Assembly (NCBI GenBank): GCA_947258755.1
Contig: CAMYJO010000010.1
Location: forward strand, 1 to 36,813
Reading direction: 5' to 3'
Length of the DNA stretch: 36,813 nt
Origin: an uncultured Gammaproteobacteria bacterium
Lineage (GTDB): Bacteria; Pseudomonadota; Gammaproteobacteria; JAADHQ01
The notes beneath the pieces are model-generated. The model did not search any database, was not told the DNA's origin, and saw only the letters and a program-made list of their open reading frames with translations. The translations under genes and the position numbers were made by a program. Shown one piece after another: positions 17,880 to 27,037 of this stretch; position 1 is the first letter of the stretch; each line of letters opens with the position of its first letter.

Positions 17880-18365
17880 CTAATAGGGTCTCTTGCGTAT
17901 ACCGGCCTTGAATAACAGCTTTGAAAGTAGCAGTTCGAGTGCAAAGAAAATCAGTAGGCCTAAGAAAATGTATGCAACAGGGAGCTGGTATTGAAAGTGG
18001 GCATACAGTAATGGCAATAGTGATTCCGGGACTTGATCGATGCCCAACGCCATATCACTGGCGCTGATGTTTAGACGACGTTTTATAAAACTGCTGGTGA
18101 GGTCTCCAAGCATTGCCAATGATGCGATGATAAGCCCATCGAGCAGATCGAACCCGACTAGTACTGCACAGGGAGCGGTTATCAACAGGCTGGCGAGCAG
18201 ACCGCGCCAGGTCTTGGACGGGCCTAATAAGGGTTTGCCATCAATAAACAGCTTATGGGCATCGATAGGGCGGGCGAGCATTGTATTGCGACAACATGAA
18301 CGGGCAATAACCGGTGCGCCATTAGCGCAAAATATCAAAAATACAAATTTAGCTAACAGTAGCAA
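17880..18365 (-). CDS. CarS/DUF46-family membrane protein (CDP-archaeol synthase-like)
   Basis: This 161-residue protein has four to five hydrophobic segments and the family motif PIDAHKLFIDGKPLLGPSKTWRGL, plus MLGDLTSSFIKRRLNI and LGIDQVPESLLPLL. The family contains archaeal CarS, which makes CDP-archaeol from CTP. Bacterial members are less well understood and related to the CdsA fold. The start appears to be a TTG, since an in-frame stop lies just upstream and no ATG fits the conserved N-terminus (CANGAPVIA). It follows nadA by 26 bases on the same strand, probably in one transcript. Substrate in this organism is unknown. Confidence 0.8.
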   Translation of the reverse strand: MLLLAKFVFLIFCANGAPVIARSCCRNTMLARPIDAHKLFIDGKPLLGPSKTWRGLLASLLITAPCAVLVGFDLLDGLIIASLAMLGDLTSSFIKRRLNISASDMALGIDQVPESLLPLLYAHFQYQLPVAYIFLGLLIFFALELLLSKLLFKAGIRKRPY

Positions 18366-18391
18366 AGATATGCCAGCTCAGATCCGGGTGG

Positions 18392-19462
18392 TCAATCTAC
18401 AGACTCTGTATTGATTGTTTCAGAAAATTCCAGCATGCGCAGGGTTGAGCGATGGGCTTGTTTTCTGATGTCTTCGTCGACAAAAATTTCGTTATCCATG
18501 TTTTCCAACACATCGGCCAGGTTCTGCAGGGTATTAATCGCCATCCAGGGGCAATGTGCACAACTGACGCAAGTCGCGCCTTCACCAACGGTAGGCGCCT
18601 CAAGGATCTTTTTATCGGGCGCAACCTGTTTCATTTTGTAGAATATACCGTTATCGGTAGCAACAATTAAGGTTGGATTGTCGAGATCACGTGCTGCATT
18701 GATGAGTTGTGTTGTCGAGCCGACTACATCGGCGAGCTTTATCACATCCTCTGGAGATTCCGGATGCACCAGAACCGCAGCCTCTGGATGCATGGCCTTC
18801 AGATCTGCCAGTGCCTTTGCGCGAAAGGCTTCATGGACGATACACGAGCCTTGCCACAGCAGCATGTCGGCCTGAGTTACTTTCTGGATATAGCTGCCCA
18901 GATGTTTATCCGGTGCCCAGAGTATTTTCTCGCCTTTTTGTTTGAGGTGTTCTATTAGTTTAACCGCTATACTGGAAGTGACTACCCAGTCTGCACGTGC
19001 CTTAACGGCAGCACTGGTATTGGCGTAGACAACGACAGTCCGGTCGGGGTGTTGGTCACAGTAGTCCGAGAATTCCTTGGCTGGGCAGGATAAATCCAGT
19101 GAGCAGGTTGCCTGCAAGGTAGGCATCAATACCCGTTTCTCGGGATTGAGGATTTTTGCAGTTTCACCCATAAAGCGCACACCGGCAACGATCAGCGTGC
19201 TGGCCTTGTGTTCATGCCCAAATCGCGCCATGTCGAGTGAATCGGATACATAACCACCGGTCTCTTCGGCAATCATCTGCAGGTCGGCATCAGTATAGTA
19301 ATGGGCGACTATAACCGCATCTCTTTCTTTCAGTAGCTTTTTGATACGAGCAATCAGTTCGGCTCGTTCTTCTTTGCTAGGCGTTTTGATGCTACTGATA
19401 TCCGGTACCACTGAGATGTCCAGAGGTGGAATAACAGGTTTTTTATCAGGCATAGTCGACAT
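18392..19462 (-). CDS. nadA: Quinolinate synthase A
   Basis: From the ATG at 19462 this is a 356-residue [4Fe-4S] enzyme that condenses iminoaspartate with dihydroxyacetone phosphate to quinolinate in NAD synthesis. Motifs: [60 protein letters not shown] and [18 protein letters not shown]. The Cys residues that hold the cluster lie in these Cys-rich loops. The chosen ATG has a GGTGA ribosome site about 8 bases upstream; a GTG four codons earlier overlaps that site and is less likely. nadB and nadC are not in the window. Confidence 0.94.
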   Translation of the reverse strand: MSTMPDKKPVIPPLDISVVPDISSIKTPSKEERAELIARIKKLLKERDAVIVAHYYTDADLQMIAEETGGYVSDSLDMARFGHEHKASTLIVAGVRFMGETAKILNPEKRVLMPTLQATCSLDLSCPAKEFSDYCDQHPDRTVVVYANTSAAVKARADWVVTSSIAVKLIEHLKQKGEKILWAPDKHLGSYIQKVTQADMLLWQGSCIVHEAFRAKALADLKAMHPEAAVLVHPESPEDVIKLADVVGSTTQLINAARDLDNPTLIVATDNGIFYKMKQVAPDKKILEAPTVGEGATCVSCAHCPWMAINTLQNLADVLENMDNEIFVDEDIRKQAHRSTLRMLEFSETINTESVD

Positions 19463-19659
19463 ATGTTTTATCACCAGATTTAATCTGTAACAGTTAAATG
19501 CTATTGTGCATTATTCTACGGTTTTAGTCGTGAATGCACCAGTATTACTAAATGGATATAATCCATCTGGCCGTCTTGGCGTATTGCAATCCGGCTAATA
19601 CTTTTCATCCAAGCAAGGCATAGCATGTCATAATTAATTGAGTAAATTCAATAGCTAAT

Positions 19660-20193
19660 ATGAGCCTTATTAAAACAAGAAAACTATATTCCGGCAAGAT
19701 TATAGATCTCAGCGTGGATACGGTCAGGCTACCTAACGGCCTTACCATTGACCTGGAAATAATACGGCACCCGGGAGGTGCCGCCACGGTTGCCATTAAT
19801 GAGCGTCAACAGGTGTGCCTAATCAAGCAATACCGTTATGTCACTCAGGGCTGGTTATGGGAATTACCGGCCGGCAAAATTGATAACGAGGAAGAGCCAC
19901 AGTTGACGGCGAAGAGGGAACTACAGGAAGAAGCCGGTATTAGTGCACGCACGTGGCATTCGCTTGGCCACTATACGAGTTCGCCCGGACTATTTACCGA
20001 GACCGTTCATTTATACCTGGCGACAGAGCTTGAAAGTAGTGAAGTGGCGCATGAAGATGGAGAGCTTATCGAAGTACATTGGGTCGATTTCGCGCTCGCA
20101 CGACAATGGGCGCTGGACAATACCATTAATGACGGCAAGTCAGCGCTTGCTTTGTTAAGGGCTTGGGAATACATGAATTCTCTGGCGAACTGA
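19660..20193 (+). CDS. nudF: Nudix hydrolase, ADP-ribose pyrophosphatase type
   Basis: This 177-residue protein has a complete Nudix box running from Gly to Ile, with REL.EEAGI. The family order is kept: an N-terminal beta-strand region (VDTVRLPNGLTIDLEIIRHPGGAATVAI), QYRYVTQGWLWELPAGKID before the box, and SPGLFTETVHLYLA after it, a pattern of ADP-ribose hydrolases. It probably cleaves ADP-ribose to AMP and ribose 5-phosphate. It is followed after 5 bases by tmcA, so they are likely co-transcribed, and it is divergent from nadA with 197 bases between. Confidence 0.88.
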   Translation: MSLIKTRKLYSGKIIDLSVDTVRLPNGLTIDLEIIRHPGGAATVAINERQQVCLIKQYRYVTQGWLWELPAGKIDNEEEPQLTAKRELQEEAGISARTWHSLGHYTSSPGLFTETVHLYLATELESSEVAHEDGELIEVHWVDFALARQWALDNTINDGKSALALLRAWEYMNSLAN

Positions 20194-20198
20194 TCGAG

Positions 20199-22373
20199 AT
20201 GCCTACTATCGATAATGCCTTGTTGGCCGAGCTGGAGACACTAAAAAGCTCCGCACAAGATAATAATCACCGTTATCTGGTCGTTATTAGTGGTGATCAG
20301 GCCTGGTGCGATCAATTGCTACAGGACTATTTGAAACAAATCGAAAAATTCGACAACTTGTGTATATCCAACAAAGAACAAAATGCCTGCAAGTCGGTGA
20401 CCTACGACAAGGCGAATATTTATATAGGGTGTGAATTTGATACGATCATCTATGACGCATATTCAGGCTTTTTCCCCAGCGCCTTTGCCTTAGCTGAGGG
20501 CATGCTCAAGGGCGGCGGGCTGATGTTATTAATGACGCCCTCACTGGATAGATGGTCTTCTGAACATGATGCCTTCAGTGAAAAGTATGCCATGCACCCT
20601 TACACGGCCGATCAGATGTCAGGACATTTTATCAAACGCCTGGTCGATGTGATTAAAAATGACCATTCGATCAGCATTCTGCATGAGCATGAGCCCGCGA
20701 GTTTCAACAACATTTCTAGTGTGACAGCAGCGAATCACCAGGCCTATTCTGATGGTTGCCTGACATTAGACCAGCATCAAGCCGTGAAAAAAATCATACA
20801 TAGCGCCAATGGGCATAGAAACAGACCATTGGTAATGCTATCTAATCGGGGGCATGGTAAATCCTCGGCACTTGGAATTGCATGCGCTCAATTGTTGCAG
20901 CAGCAGGCGGGTCGCCACATTACAATTACCGGACCAAGGAAAATAGCCGCAAATGTTGTGTTCGAACACGCTGCACGTGTACTTGAAATTGACTATGATC
21001 ATCAACAACATCGCATAGTCTACCAAGAGTCCTGCATCGAATTTATCGCACCGGATGAGTTAATACGTAATCCAATCGAAACAAGCCTATTGATGGTTGA
21101 TGAGGCGGCCAGTTTACCATTGCCTATACTCGAATCCTTGCTACAGCAATATCATCGCATTATCTTTTCCAGTACGGTGTATGGATATGAGGGTAGTGGC
21201 CGTGGTTTTGAGCTTAAGTTTTTCAAGAAATTAGATGAGTTGGCAAATAACTGGCATGTACACCGCTTAGATAATCCAGTGCGTTGGAATATAGGCGACC
21301 CACTCGAGGATTTTTGTTTCAAGGCATTCTTGTTGCAAGCAATTTTAACTGAGACTGTCTCTAACGCGGACGTTCCAGGTAATCTGGATTTTATTCAACT
21401 GCGAAAAGAAGTGTTGCTGGAAAGTGAATCGATGTTAAGTGAGTTGTTTGGTTTACTAAGCAGTGCCCACTACAAAACGACGCCAAATGATCTGCGCATG
21501 ATTCTGGACAGCCCCTATATTGATATTTTCTGCTTAAAGCAGGGTAGTAGTACAGTGGCCTGCGCGCTCATTTCGACCGAGGGCGGTATCGATGAAAATC
21601 TGGCAAACGATATTGCCAATGGCTATCGAAGAGTATACGGCCAGTTATTACCGCAAACGCTAATGACTGAACATGCATCTATTGAGGCGTCGGAGTTACG
21701 CCATGCACGTATCATGAGAATCGCTGTACATCCTCTCCTACAGGGAATGGGTGTTGGTAGCCAATTGCTCGATCAACTGCGGAACACACTGAGTGCGAAC
21801 TACGATGTAATCGGTGCCAGTTTTGGTGGCGATGCGCGTTTATTGTCATTCTGGGACAAAGCCGGCTATGTGCCGGTCAAAGTCGGGCATAAAAAGAATG
21901 CCTATAGTGGCTATCACTCGCTACTTGTCGTTAAAGGTCTCTCTGAAGCGGGCAAACAGATCATTAATAATATCAGTGAGCAGTATCCAGAAAGATTTCT
22001 ATTCCTACTTTCAGGCTCACTCAGATACCTGGAAGCGGAACTCGCTTATAGGCTTTTGTTACATTTCAAAAAACCCCTGGATATGCCACTTAGCAGCGTA
22101 GAGCTCAAGGATTTGAATTCGTTTGCGCATGCCAGGAGAAGCTATGATTGTTGCGCTTACCCCCTGTATAAGTTGTTCTTGAAGACTATCCATCTATCTG
22201 CTTCAGCGTTAACGGCACAAGATCGGGCCTTACTCCTGCAAAGACTCGTACAGAGACAAACAAGTGCCGAGGTTATAGATAATAATCATCTCAACGGAAA
22301 GGCAGAACTGCTTGAGCGACTACGGCTATTAACTGCAAAATTGTTGAATTTGGCCAAGCATGAGGTCTTCTAG
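20199..22373 (+). CDS. tmcA: tRNA(Met) cytidine acetyltransferase TmcA
   Basis: This 724-residue enzyme makes N4-acetylcytidine at the wobble base of elongator tRNA-Met, using acetyl-CoA and ATP. Domain order: an N-terminal Rossmann-like domain (about 1-180), an RNA-helicase-like module with P-loop NRGHGKSS (about 216-223) and Walker-B-like LMVDEAASLPLPIL, a GNAT acetyltransferase core MRIAVHPLLQGMGVGSQLL (about 507-525), and a C-terminal helical tRNA-binding part. The usual GRGKS of the P-loop is GHGKS here. The ATG at 20199 lies just after the nudF stop; a longer TTG start inside nudF is less likely. Its stop abuts the stop of convergent tcdA. Confidence 0.92.
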   Translation: MPTIDNALLAELETLKSSAQDNNHRYLVVISGDQAWCDQLLQDYLKQIEKFDNLCISNKEQNACKSVTYDKANIYIGCEFDTIIYDAYSGFFPSAFALAEGMLKGGGLMLLMTPSLDRWSSEHDAFSEKYAMHPYTADQMSGHFIKRLVDVIKNDHSISILHEHEPASFNNISSVTAANHQAYSDGCLTLDQHQAVKKIIHSANGHRNRPLVMLSNRGHGKSSALGIACAQLLQQQAGRHITITGPRKIAANVVFEHAARVLEIDYDHQQHRIVYQESCIEFIAPDELIRNPIETSLLMVDEAASLPLPILESLLQQYHRIIFSSTVYGYEGSGRGFELKFFKKLDELANNWHVHRLDNPVRWNIGDPLEDFCFKAFLLQAILTETVSNADVPGNLDFIQLRKEVLLESESMLSELFGLLSSAHYKTTPNDLRMILDSPYIDIFCLKQGSSTVACALISTEGGIDENLANDIANGYRRVYGQLLPQTLMTEHASIEASELRHARIMRIAVHPLLQGMGVGSQLLDQLRNTLSANYDVIGASFGGDARLLSFWDKAGYVPVKVGHKKNAYSGYHSLLVVKGLSEAGKQIINNISEQYPERFLFLLSGSLRYLEAELAYRLLLHFKKPLDMPLSSVELKDLNSFAHARRSYDCCAYPLYKLFLKTIHLSASALTAQDRALLLQRLVQRQTSAEVIDNNHLNGKAELLERLRLLTAKLLNLAKHEVF

Positions 22374-23177
22374 TTATTCCTGTAATGCTGAATCACCCAT
22401 TTTTTTGAGTAAATATTTGTTGATTACGCACGATGCAGCAATAAAACCAAAGCTGGCGGTGACAAATGAGGCTGACCCATAGCCCATACTGCAATCCAAG
22501 TGAACACCATGGATACCGGGCTTATCAGTACTAACGCTACCATCTGCATTAGGAAAAAATTTTTGCTGGCTGGAAAATACGCACTCTACCCCAAAATAGC
22601 GTTTCGGATTGCGTGAAAACCCGAATTCGGAGCGCAAGCGCGACCGTACTTTGGCGGCCAGGGCATCATTATAAGTACGGCTTAGGTCACGTGTTTCTAT
22701 ACTGGACGGATCAGTGATGCCACCGGCGCCACCAGTGGTGATAATAGGTATTTTATTGCGCTTACAAAAATAGATCATAGATGATTTGAATTTAATACTG
22801 TCGATTGCATCCACGACGTAGTCGTAGGCATGCTCAAGTGAAAGATATTCCCACAGATTATCCTCAGTAATGAAATCATCGATAATATTACAAACACATT
22901 CTGGATTGATGTCGATGACACGCTTATGCAATACCGCTGTTTTCTTTTTGCCAATGGTGCTGCTCATTGAATGCAATTGTCTGTTTATATTGCCTTCAGA
23001 TATTTCGTCATAATCTATCAAGGTCAATTTACCAACCCCCGAACGTACGAGGGCTTCGACCACCCATGAGCCGACGCCGCCAAGACCTACAATACATACA
23101 TGCATTGAGCGCAGCGCATCAGCGGCCTGTTTTCCATACAGACGTTGTATTCCGGAAAAGCGGTTATCAAAATCCAT
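22374..23177 (-). CDS. tcdA: tRNA threonylcarbamoyladenosine dehydratase (TcdA/CsdL)
   Basis: This 267-residue E1-like/ThiF-fold protein cyclises threonylcarbamoyladenosine at position 37 of ANN-decoding tRNAs to ct6A, using ATP. The nucleotide site GLGGVGSWVVEALVRSG (31-47), IDYDEISEGNINRQLHS, VVDAIDSIKFK and TTGGAGGITDPS, and the C-terminal GYGSASFVTASFGFIAAS, are characteristic. CsdE/CsdA, which in E. coli supply sulfur to this protein, are not seen here. It is next to tatD on the same strand after 10 bases and tail-to-tail with tmcA: two tRNA modification genes meeting stop to stop. Confidence 0.93.
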   Translation of the reverse strand: MDFDNRFSGIQRLYGKQAADALRSMHVCIVGLGGVGSWVVEALVRSGVGKLTLIDYDEISEGNINRQLHSMSSTIGKKKTAVLHKRVIDINPECVCNIIDDFITEDNLWEYLSLEHAYDYVVDAIDSIKFKSSMIYFCKRNKIPIITTGGAGGITDPSSIETRDLSRTYNDALAAKVRSRLRSEFGFSRNPKRYFGVECVFSSQQKFFPNADGSVSTDKPGIHGVHLDCSMGYGSASFVTASFGFIAASCVINKYLLKKMGDSALQE

Positions 23178-23187
23178 GGTTTATAAC

Positions 23188-23961
23188 CTAGATGGCACCC
23201 TTGAATATCTGCTGTGCATTTAATGTTGTTTGAGAAGCAATTTCGTCGACGCTCTCACCTCTGATCTCGGCAAGTGTGGATAAGGCTTCGATCAAGTATT
23301 CGGGGCTATTCCTTTGTCCTCGGTGTGCAGCCCCTGGCATGTCGGGGGCATCGGTTTCCAGTACAATTGCGGACAATGGCAATTCTTTTGCAAGCCGGCG
23401 TATTTTGCTTGATCCCTCATAGGTGAGTACGCCACCAAAGCCCAGCTTGAACCCGAGTTTGATATATTCCTGTGCCTGTTCATTACTACCATTAAAGGCA
23501 TGGGCGATACCACCACATAGTCGATATTTTTTAAGAAGCGTTAGGACATCGGCGTGTGCCTTTCTGACATGCAATAGAACCGGTAATTGAAGTTTTTCGG
23601 CAATCGATAATTGCTGATCGAGGTAATATATCTGCTTGTCACGATCTGAATCTTTATGATAAAAGTCGAGACCAATTTCCCCGATGGCAACAACCTCATT
23701 ATTATCCTGAAGATAATGCAAAAGATCTTCGATATCTGTCGCTCTATGCTGATCAGTAAACATGGGATGTAAACCGACGGCGGGGAATAAGGCCTGATCA
23801 TTCTTGCACAACTCCAGCACCTGGTCCCAGTTTTGTCGGTGGATGCTGGGGACGACTATTTTGGCTATTCCAAGTGCTCTACAGTTGAGTAAGACGCTTT
23901 CACGATCGTCATTGAACCGTGGGTCATCCAGGTGGCAGTGTGTGTCAATAATATCAGGCAT
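23188..23961 (-). CDS. TatD-family metal-dependent deoxyribonuclease (YcfH type)
   Basis: This 257-residue TIM-barrel hydrolase has the metal-binding start DTHCHLDD (His8, His10), the GEIGLDFYH barrel motif with the bridging Glu, VLLHVRKAH, and ETDAPDMPGAAHRGQRNSPEYL near the end. TatD enzymes are 3'-5' DNases. Length is normal for the YcfH branch. It stands 10 bases upstream of tcdA on the same strand and is probably co-transcribed with it. Confidence 0.92.
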   Translation of the reverse strand: MPDIIDTHCHLDDPRFNDDRESVLLNCRALGIAKIVVPSIHRQNWDQVLELCKNDQALFPAVGLHPMFTDQHRATDIEDLLHYLQDNNEVVAIGEIGLDFYHKDSDRDKQIYYLDQQLSIAEKLQLPVLLHVRKAHADVLTLLKKYRLCGGIAHAFNGSNEQAQEYIKLGFKLGFGGVLTYEGSSKIRRLAKELPLSAIVLETDAPDMPGAAHRGQRNSPEYLIEALSTLAEIRGESVDEIASQTTLNAQQIFKGAI

Positions 23962-24093
23962 GGTTAATCGTTTTCTATAAAGTTCACCTATTTTATAGTA
24001 ATTATAACGGACATCAATGCCCTTATTGATACGCGAGGCTGTTCAGCTAATTATTAAGCCCGTTGTAAAATTCTGGTCAAGGCACCATTCTGT

Positions 24094-24254
24094 CGTCATT
24101 GCGAGCGGAGCGAAGCAATCTCTCTAACATGGCGACGGATTATCTAATTGTCATGCATAGAATGGATACTGAAGCAGATTGCCGTGCTGCGTCGTTCTCG
24201 GCCGTCCGTGGCCTTCACGACATAAGGCCATCCTGGCCAAACCTCGCAATGACA
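24094..24254. repeat. MITE-like palindromic intergenic repeat
   Basis: An approximately 160-bp non-coding element. GTCATTGCGAG (24095-24105) pairs perfectly with CTCGCAATGAC (24243-24253). An inner pair GCAATCT (24115-24121) and AGATTGC (24176-24182) matches the common GCGAGCGNAGCGAAGCAATCT repeat style that occurs in intergenic spaces of many proteobacterial genomes. No reading frame is present. The 323-base gap between tatD and the hydrolase-thioredoxin gene holds only this element and the tatD upstream region. Confidence 0.75.
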
Positions 24255-24284
24255 ACATTTCTGCTTAAGTAAATGCCATTACGG

Positions 24285-25646
24285 TCAAGGTAAGCTTATT
24301 TCTGCCTGCGTAGGTTCCAATTCGGTCTTCAAGGTGGTAACTGCACTGATATCGGCTTTTTCGTCGTTATCTCCTAATAACTGTTTCAGTGTTTGTATGG
24401 TTTTTGGATTATCCCATTGAATAGCAGCATTGACGCCGTATTTGATTTTTCCATCCATACCAATAACGTACGTTGAAGGGAAAACGATGACCTTCCAGGC
24501 ACTACTAACGCTGCCGTCCTGGTCCAGTAGCACCGGGAAATTCACCTTGACTGTATCCATAAATGCGTTGATCGTTTCCGGGCTTTCCACATAATTTATT
24601 GATATTAATTTAAATTTAGGATGATCGATGCTGTCCATGAGCCTATTAAGTGAGGGAATTTCTTCAACGCAGGGTGGACACCATGTGGCCCAGAAATTGA
24701 CGACGGTAACATTGCCGATAAAGTCTTTCATATCGATGCGTTTATTACCGGTGTCGAGTAGCGAAAAGGGCTTAGCATCGATATCACCTCGATATTTCTT
24801 TAATTCAATATCGATGTTTTTACTGGCTGTCTGTGCATTGTTTTTGATATTGATCGGCTTTGCAGGGGCAGGTGATTGCTCCAGGAGATGTATGGCGTGT
24901 TGAATTTTTTGTGGCAGGATATTGAAATATTGCTGTACAGCAGCATCACGTTCTTCTGGATAAAATAGACTGGTTATACCCGGCATCAAGCTTGTATAAA
25001 CAGGACTGCCGGCCAGATATAATTTCTGTAACAAGGTCATCAGTTGCCAGCGCATGCCATTCGCCTGTCCTTGGAAAATCATCAACGGGATATTGGTTGC
25101 ATCCGCTATAGGTAAATATTCCGGATCCTTGCCCAAACTGGGCACGCCTGTATATAGCGTAGGCGAAAATAATACTGCACCAAGCAGGTATTTCTGTTTC
25201 TCGGATGATCTTTGCCACTGTCTGGCACCACGTAAAACAGGAATGGCCCCATAAAAGCTACTAACCAGGATAACTTTCTTACCTGTCTTCTGGTGGGCCC
25301 GCTGAATCAATTCAGCAACATACTGCCCATCCAGCTCTCGCATGGACGAACTGCCACGGGGTAGAAACAGTGATTCTGTGATATCAGCGAGCCATACTTC
25401 CAGCTGATGGCTGGACAATAGCGAGGCCATATCGTATTGACCTTGACGAAATCCAAACTCAGGTGCAATCCACAGTATTAAATAATCACCTTTGGCTTGG
25501 TACTGAGCGATCTCAACATCGACATTATCAGATAACAGTTCGGTGGCTGTGCGCTTTGTAGTAATGGCTGCTGCAGAAGCACATAGGCTGGTCTGTAGGA
25601 GCAATACCAGCAGCAGCTTGATCAATGAGTGGTTGTGATTGAGCAT
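24285..25646 (-). CDS. Secreted alpha/beta-hydrolase-like domain fused to a TlpA-type thioredoxin
   Basis: This 453-residue protein has a signal peptide (about 1-27) and two domains. Residues about 40-255 resemble an alpha/beta-hydrolase: a strand pattern with YLILWIAPEFGFRQGQYDMASLL and VILVSSFYGAIPVLRGA at the nucleophile elbow. There the usual GxSxG reads SSFYG (129-133), with Phe131 where the Ser should be, so it is probably a pseudoenzyme. Residues about 288-430 are a TlpA/ResA-like thioredoxin with FWATWCPPC (active Cys324 and Cys326 around 322-326 WCPPC), the IPSLNRL helix, and a cis-Pro in FPSTYVIG. The fusion suggests a periplasmic disulfide reductase with a substrate- or partner-binding hydrolase-like module. 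It stands alone, between the MITE-like repeat and a divergent signalling operon. Confidence 0.85.
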   Translation of the reverse strand: MLNHNHSLIKLLLVLLLQTSLCASAAAITTKRTATELLSDNVDVEIAQYQAKGDYLILWIAPEFGFRQGQYDMASLLSSHQLEVWLADITESLFLPRGSSSMRELDGQYVAELIQRAHQKTGKKVILVSSFYGAIPVLRGARQWQRSSEKQKYLLGAVLFSPTLYTGVPSLGKDPEYLPIADATNIPLMIFQGQANGMRWQLMTLLQKLYLAGSPVYTSLMPGITSLFYPEERDAAVQQYFNILPQKIQHAIHLLEQSPAPAKPINIKNNAQTASKNIDIELKKYRGDIDAKPFSLLDTGNKRIDMKDFIGNVTVVNFWATWCPPCVEEIPSLNRLMDSIDHPKFKLISINYVESPETINAFMDTVKVNFPVLLDQDGSVSSAWKVIVFPSTYVIGMDGKIKYGVNAAIQWDNPKTIQTLKQLLGDNDEKADISAVTTLKTELEPTQAEISLP

Positions 25647-26041
25647 CGATGATGATTTATTGTTGCGGATGGCACTGTATATTTATCGTTGATAATGCCA
25701 TTAACCATACCAGATTATTTTCTTATTAAAAGTAGGTGCCTCGATCTATCTGCCTGATCCTGACCTGGACAGTATGTTTAATATTATACTGCCGCGTTAA
25801 TATTAAATTACCACTAAGCGGCTAAAGCTGTCGAATTAATTTTCTATCTAATTCTTATGGCTTTAATTGGTCATGGACTACATGAATTATACTGCAGTAT
25901 TGACCAATATATTACATTTGAAATAAATTATAAGTAATTGTTATTATTAATAAATACACATATATCTTATGACTATCAAGATTCCCCAGCATAGGTCGTT
26001 AATATTAAGCATAAGTTATAAAACCGAAAGTGGATTAAATA
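25647..26041. other. AT-rich intergenic region, divergent promoters
   Basis: This 395-base gap holds no gene I can support. It separates the minus-strand hydrolase-thioredoxin gene from the plus-strand REC-CheC gene and becomes strongly AT-rich from about 25790. The only distinct structures are the nested palindromes at 25866-25908, listed separately. Confidence 0.6.
25866..25908. promoter_or_regulatory. Nested palindromes upstream of the signalling operon
   Basis: ATTGGTCA (25866-25873) is inverted as TGACCAAT (25901-25908). Between them lies the perfect 12-bp palindrome ATACTGCAGTAT (25889-25900). The set is 133 bases before the REC-CheC ATG. A TTGACC at 25900-25905 could be a -35 box overlapped by the right arm, with an AT-rich -10 region about 17-18 bases on. 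The arrangement suggests operator sites, but no regulator can be assigned. Confidence 0.45.
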
Positions 26042-27037
26042 ATGACGATTCCAGTCCTTATCTGTGATGACTCCAGCTTTGCCAGAAAGCAAATGGCACG
26101 CGCCTTACCAGATCATTGGGATATATCACTGACGTATGCTACCAATGGCCTGGAGGCCATGGAAGTGCTGCGCCAGGGAAAGGCTGAAGTGCTGTTTCTG
26201 GACCTCAATATGCCTGAAATGGATGGTTATGAGGTGCTGCAACAAGTGCGTAGTGAGGATATCAATACCATGGTCGTCGTCGTTTCCGGTGACGTACAAG
26301 CTGAAGCCAGGGTGAAAGTCAAAAACCTGGGGGCGATGGATTTTATCAAAAAGCCAGTGAAGGAAGATGAGATTCATGACCTGCTCAAGGACTATGGAAT
26401 ATTACAACTGACGGAAGACCGCATTGACAGACAGGAAGATGAAGTCGATATCGATCACTTTGATTTTTTCAAAGAGTTGGCCAATGTATCGATGGGGAGG
26501 GGGATCGATTTACTCTCACGACTGTTAGACATTTTTATACCGATGCCGATACCGCATGTCAGCTATCTGGAAATTGATGAATTGACCATGACCTTAAAGG
26601 ATATAAGCGGTAGAACTGATTTGACCCCGATTTGTCAGGGCTTCATAGGCGCGGGTATCGCCGGAGAGGTTTTATTATTATTTAATAAACCAGACGCCAA
26701 GCATTTGTCAGAATTAATGCAATACGATGGCGAAATTACTGAAACCGCCGGTCTTGAGATGATCATGGATATTGCCACTGTACTGAGTGGGGCCTGCATG
26801 AACGGCCTATCTGAGCAGCTGGATATTGCCTTTAGTCTCGATCATCCTCGCTTGCTAGGGCAGCATATCAGTCTAGACGATCTGATAGAAAACAAGGAAT
26901 CAAGCACCTGGACAAAAACCCTGGCAATTGAGATGGGTTTTGAAATTGAAGAGCATCAATTGCAATGTAATCTGTTATTTGTGTTTACTGAAGAATCTTT
27001 AGTGAAACTTAATAATCTAGTGAGCTACCTAAGTTAA
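26042..27037 (+). CDS. Response regulator with CheC/CheX-like phosphatase domain
   Basis: This 331-residue protein has an N-terminal receiver domain (about 3-122) with Asp9 and Asp10, phospho-acceptor Asp54 (LFLDLNMPEMDGYE), Ser82 and Lys104 (IKKPV). A C-terminal CheC-like domain (about 140-330) contains the helix ELANVSMGRGIDLL, with the Glu-x-x-Asn pair used by CheC/CheX phosphatases. A second, degenerate copy, EMIMDIATVLSGACMNGL, has Thr in place of Asn. The protein may dephosphorylate a receiver, or regulate its own. The stop TAA is directly followed by the ATG of the diguanylate cyclase gene, so the two work as a unit. Confidence 0.9.
   Translation: MTIPVLICDDSSFARKQMARALPDHWDISLTYATNGLEAMEVLRQGKAEVLFLDLNMPEMDGYEVLQQVRSEDINTMVVVVSGDVQAEARVKVKNLGAMDFIKKPVKEDEIHDLLKDYGILQLTEDRIDRQEDEVDIDHFDFFKELANVSMGRGIDLLSRLLDIFIPMPIPHVSYLEIDELTMTLKDISGRTDLTPICQGFIGAGIAGEVLLLFNKPDAKHLSELMQYDGEITETAGLEMIMDIATVLSGACMNGLSEQLDIAFSLDHPRLLGQHISLDDLIENKESSTWTKTLAIEMGFEIEEHQLQCNLLFVFTEESLVKLNNLVSYLS

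Noticed and set aside
20163..20198. Longer TTG start for tmcA
   Set aside because: It would overlap nudF by 31 bases, and the added residues do not look like TmcA. ATG 20199 just after the nudF stop is preferred.
24094..24254. CRISPR array
   Set aside because: There are only paired inverted ends, no regularly spaced direct repeats.
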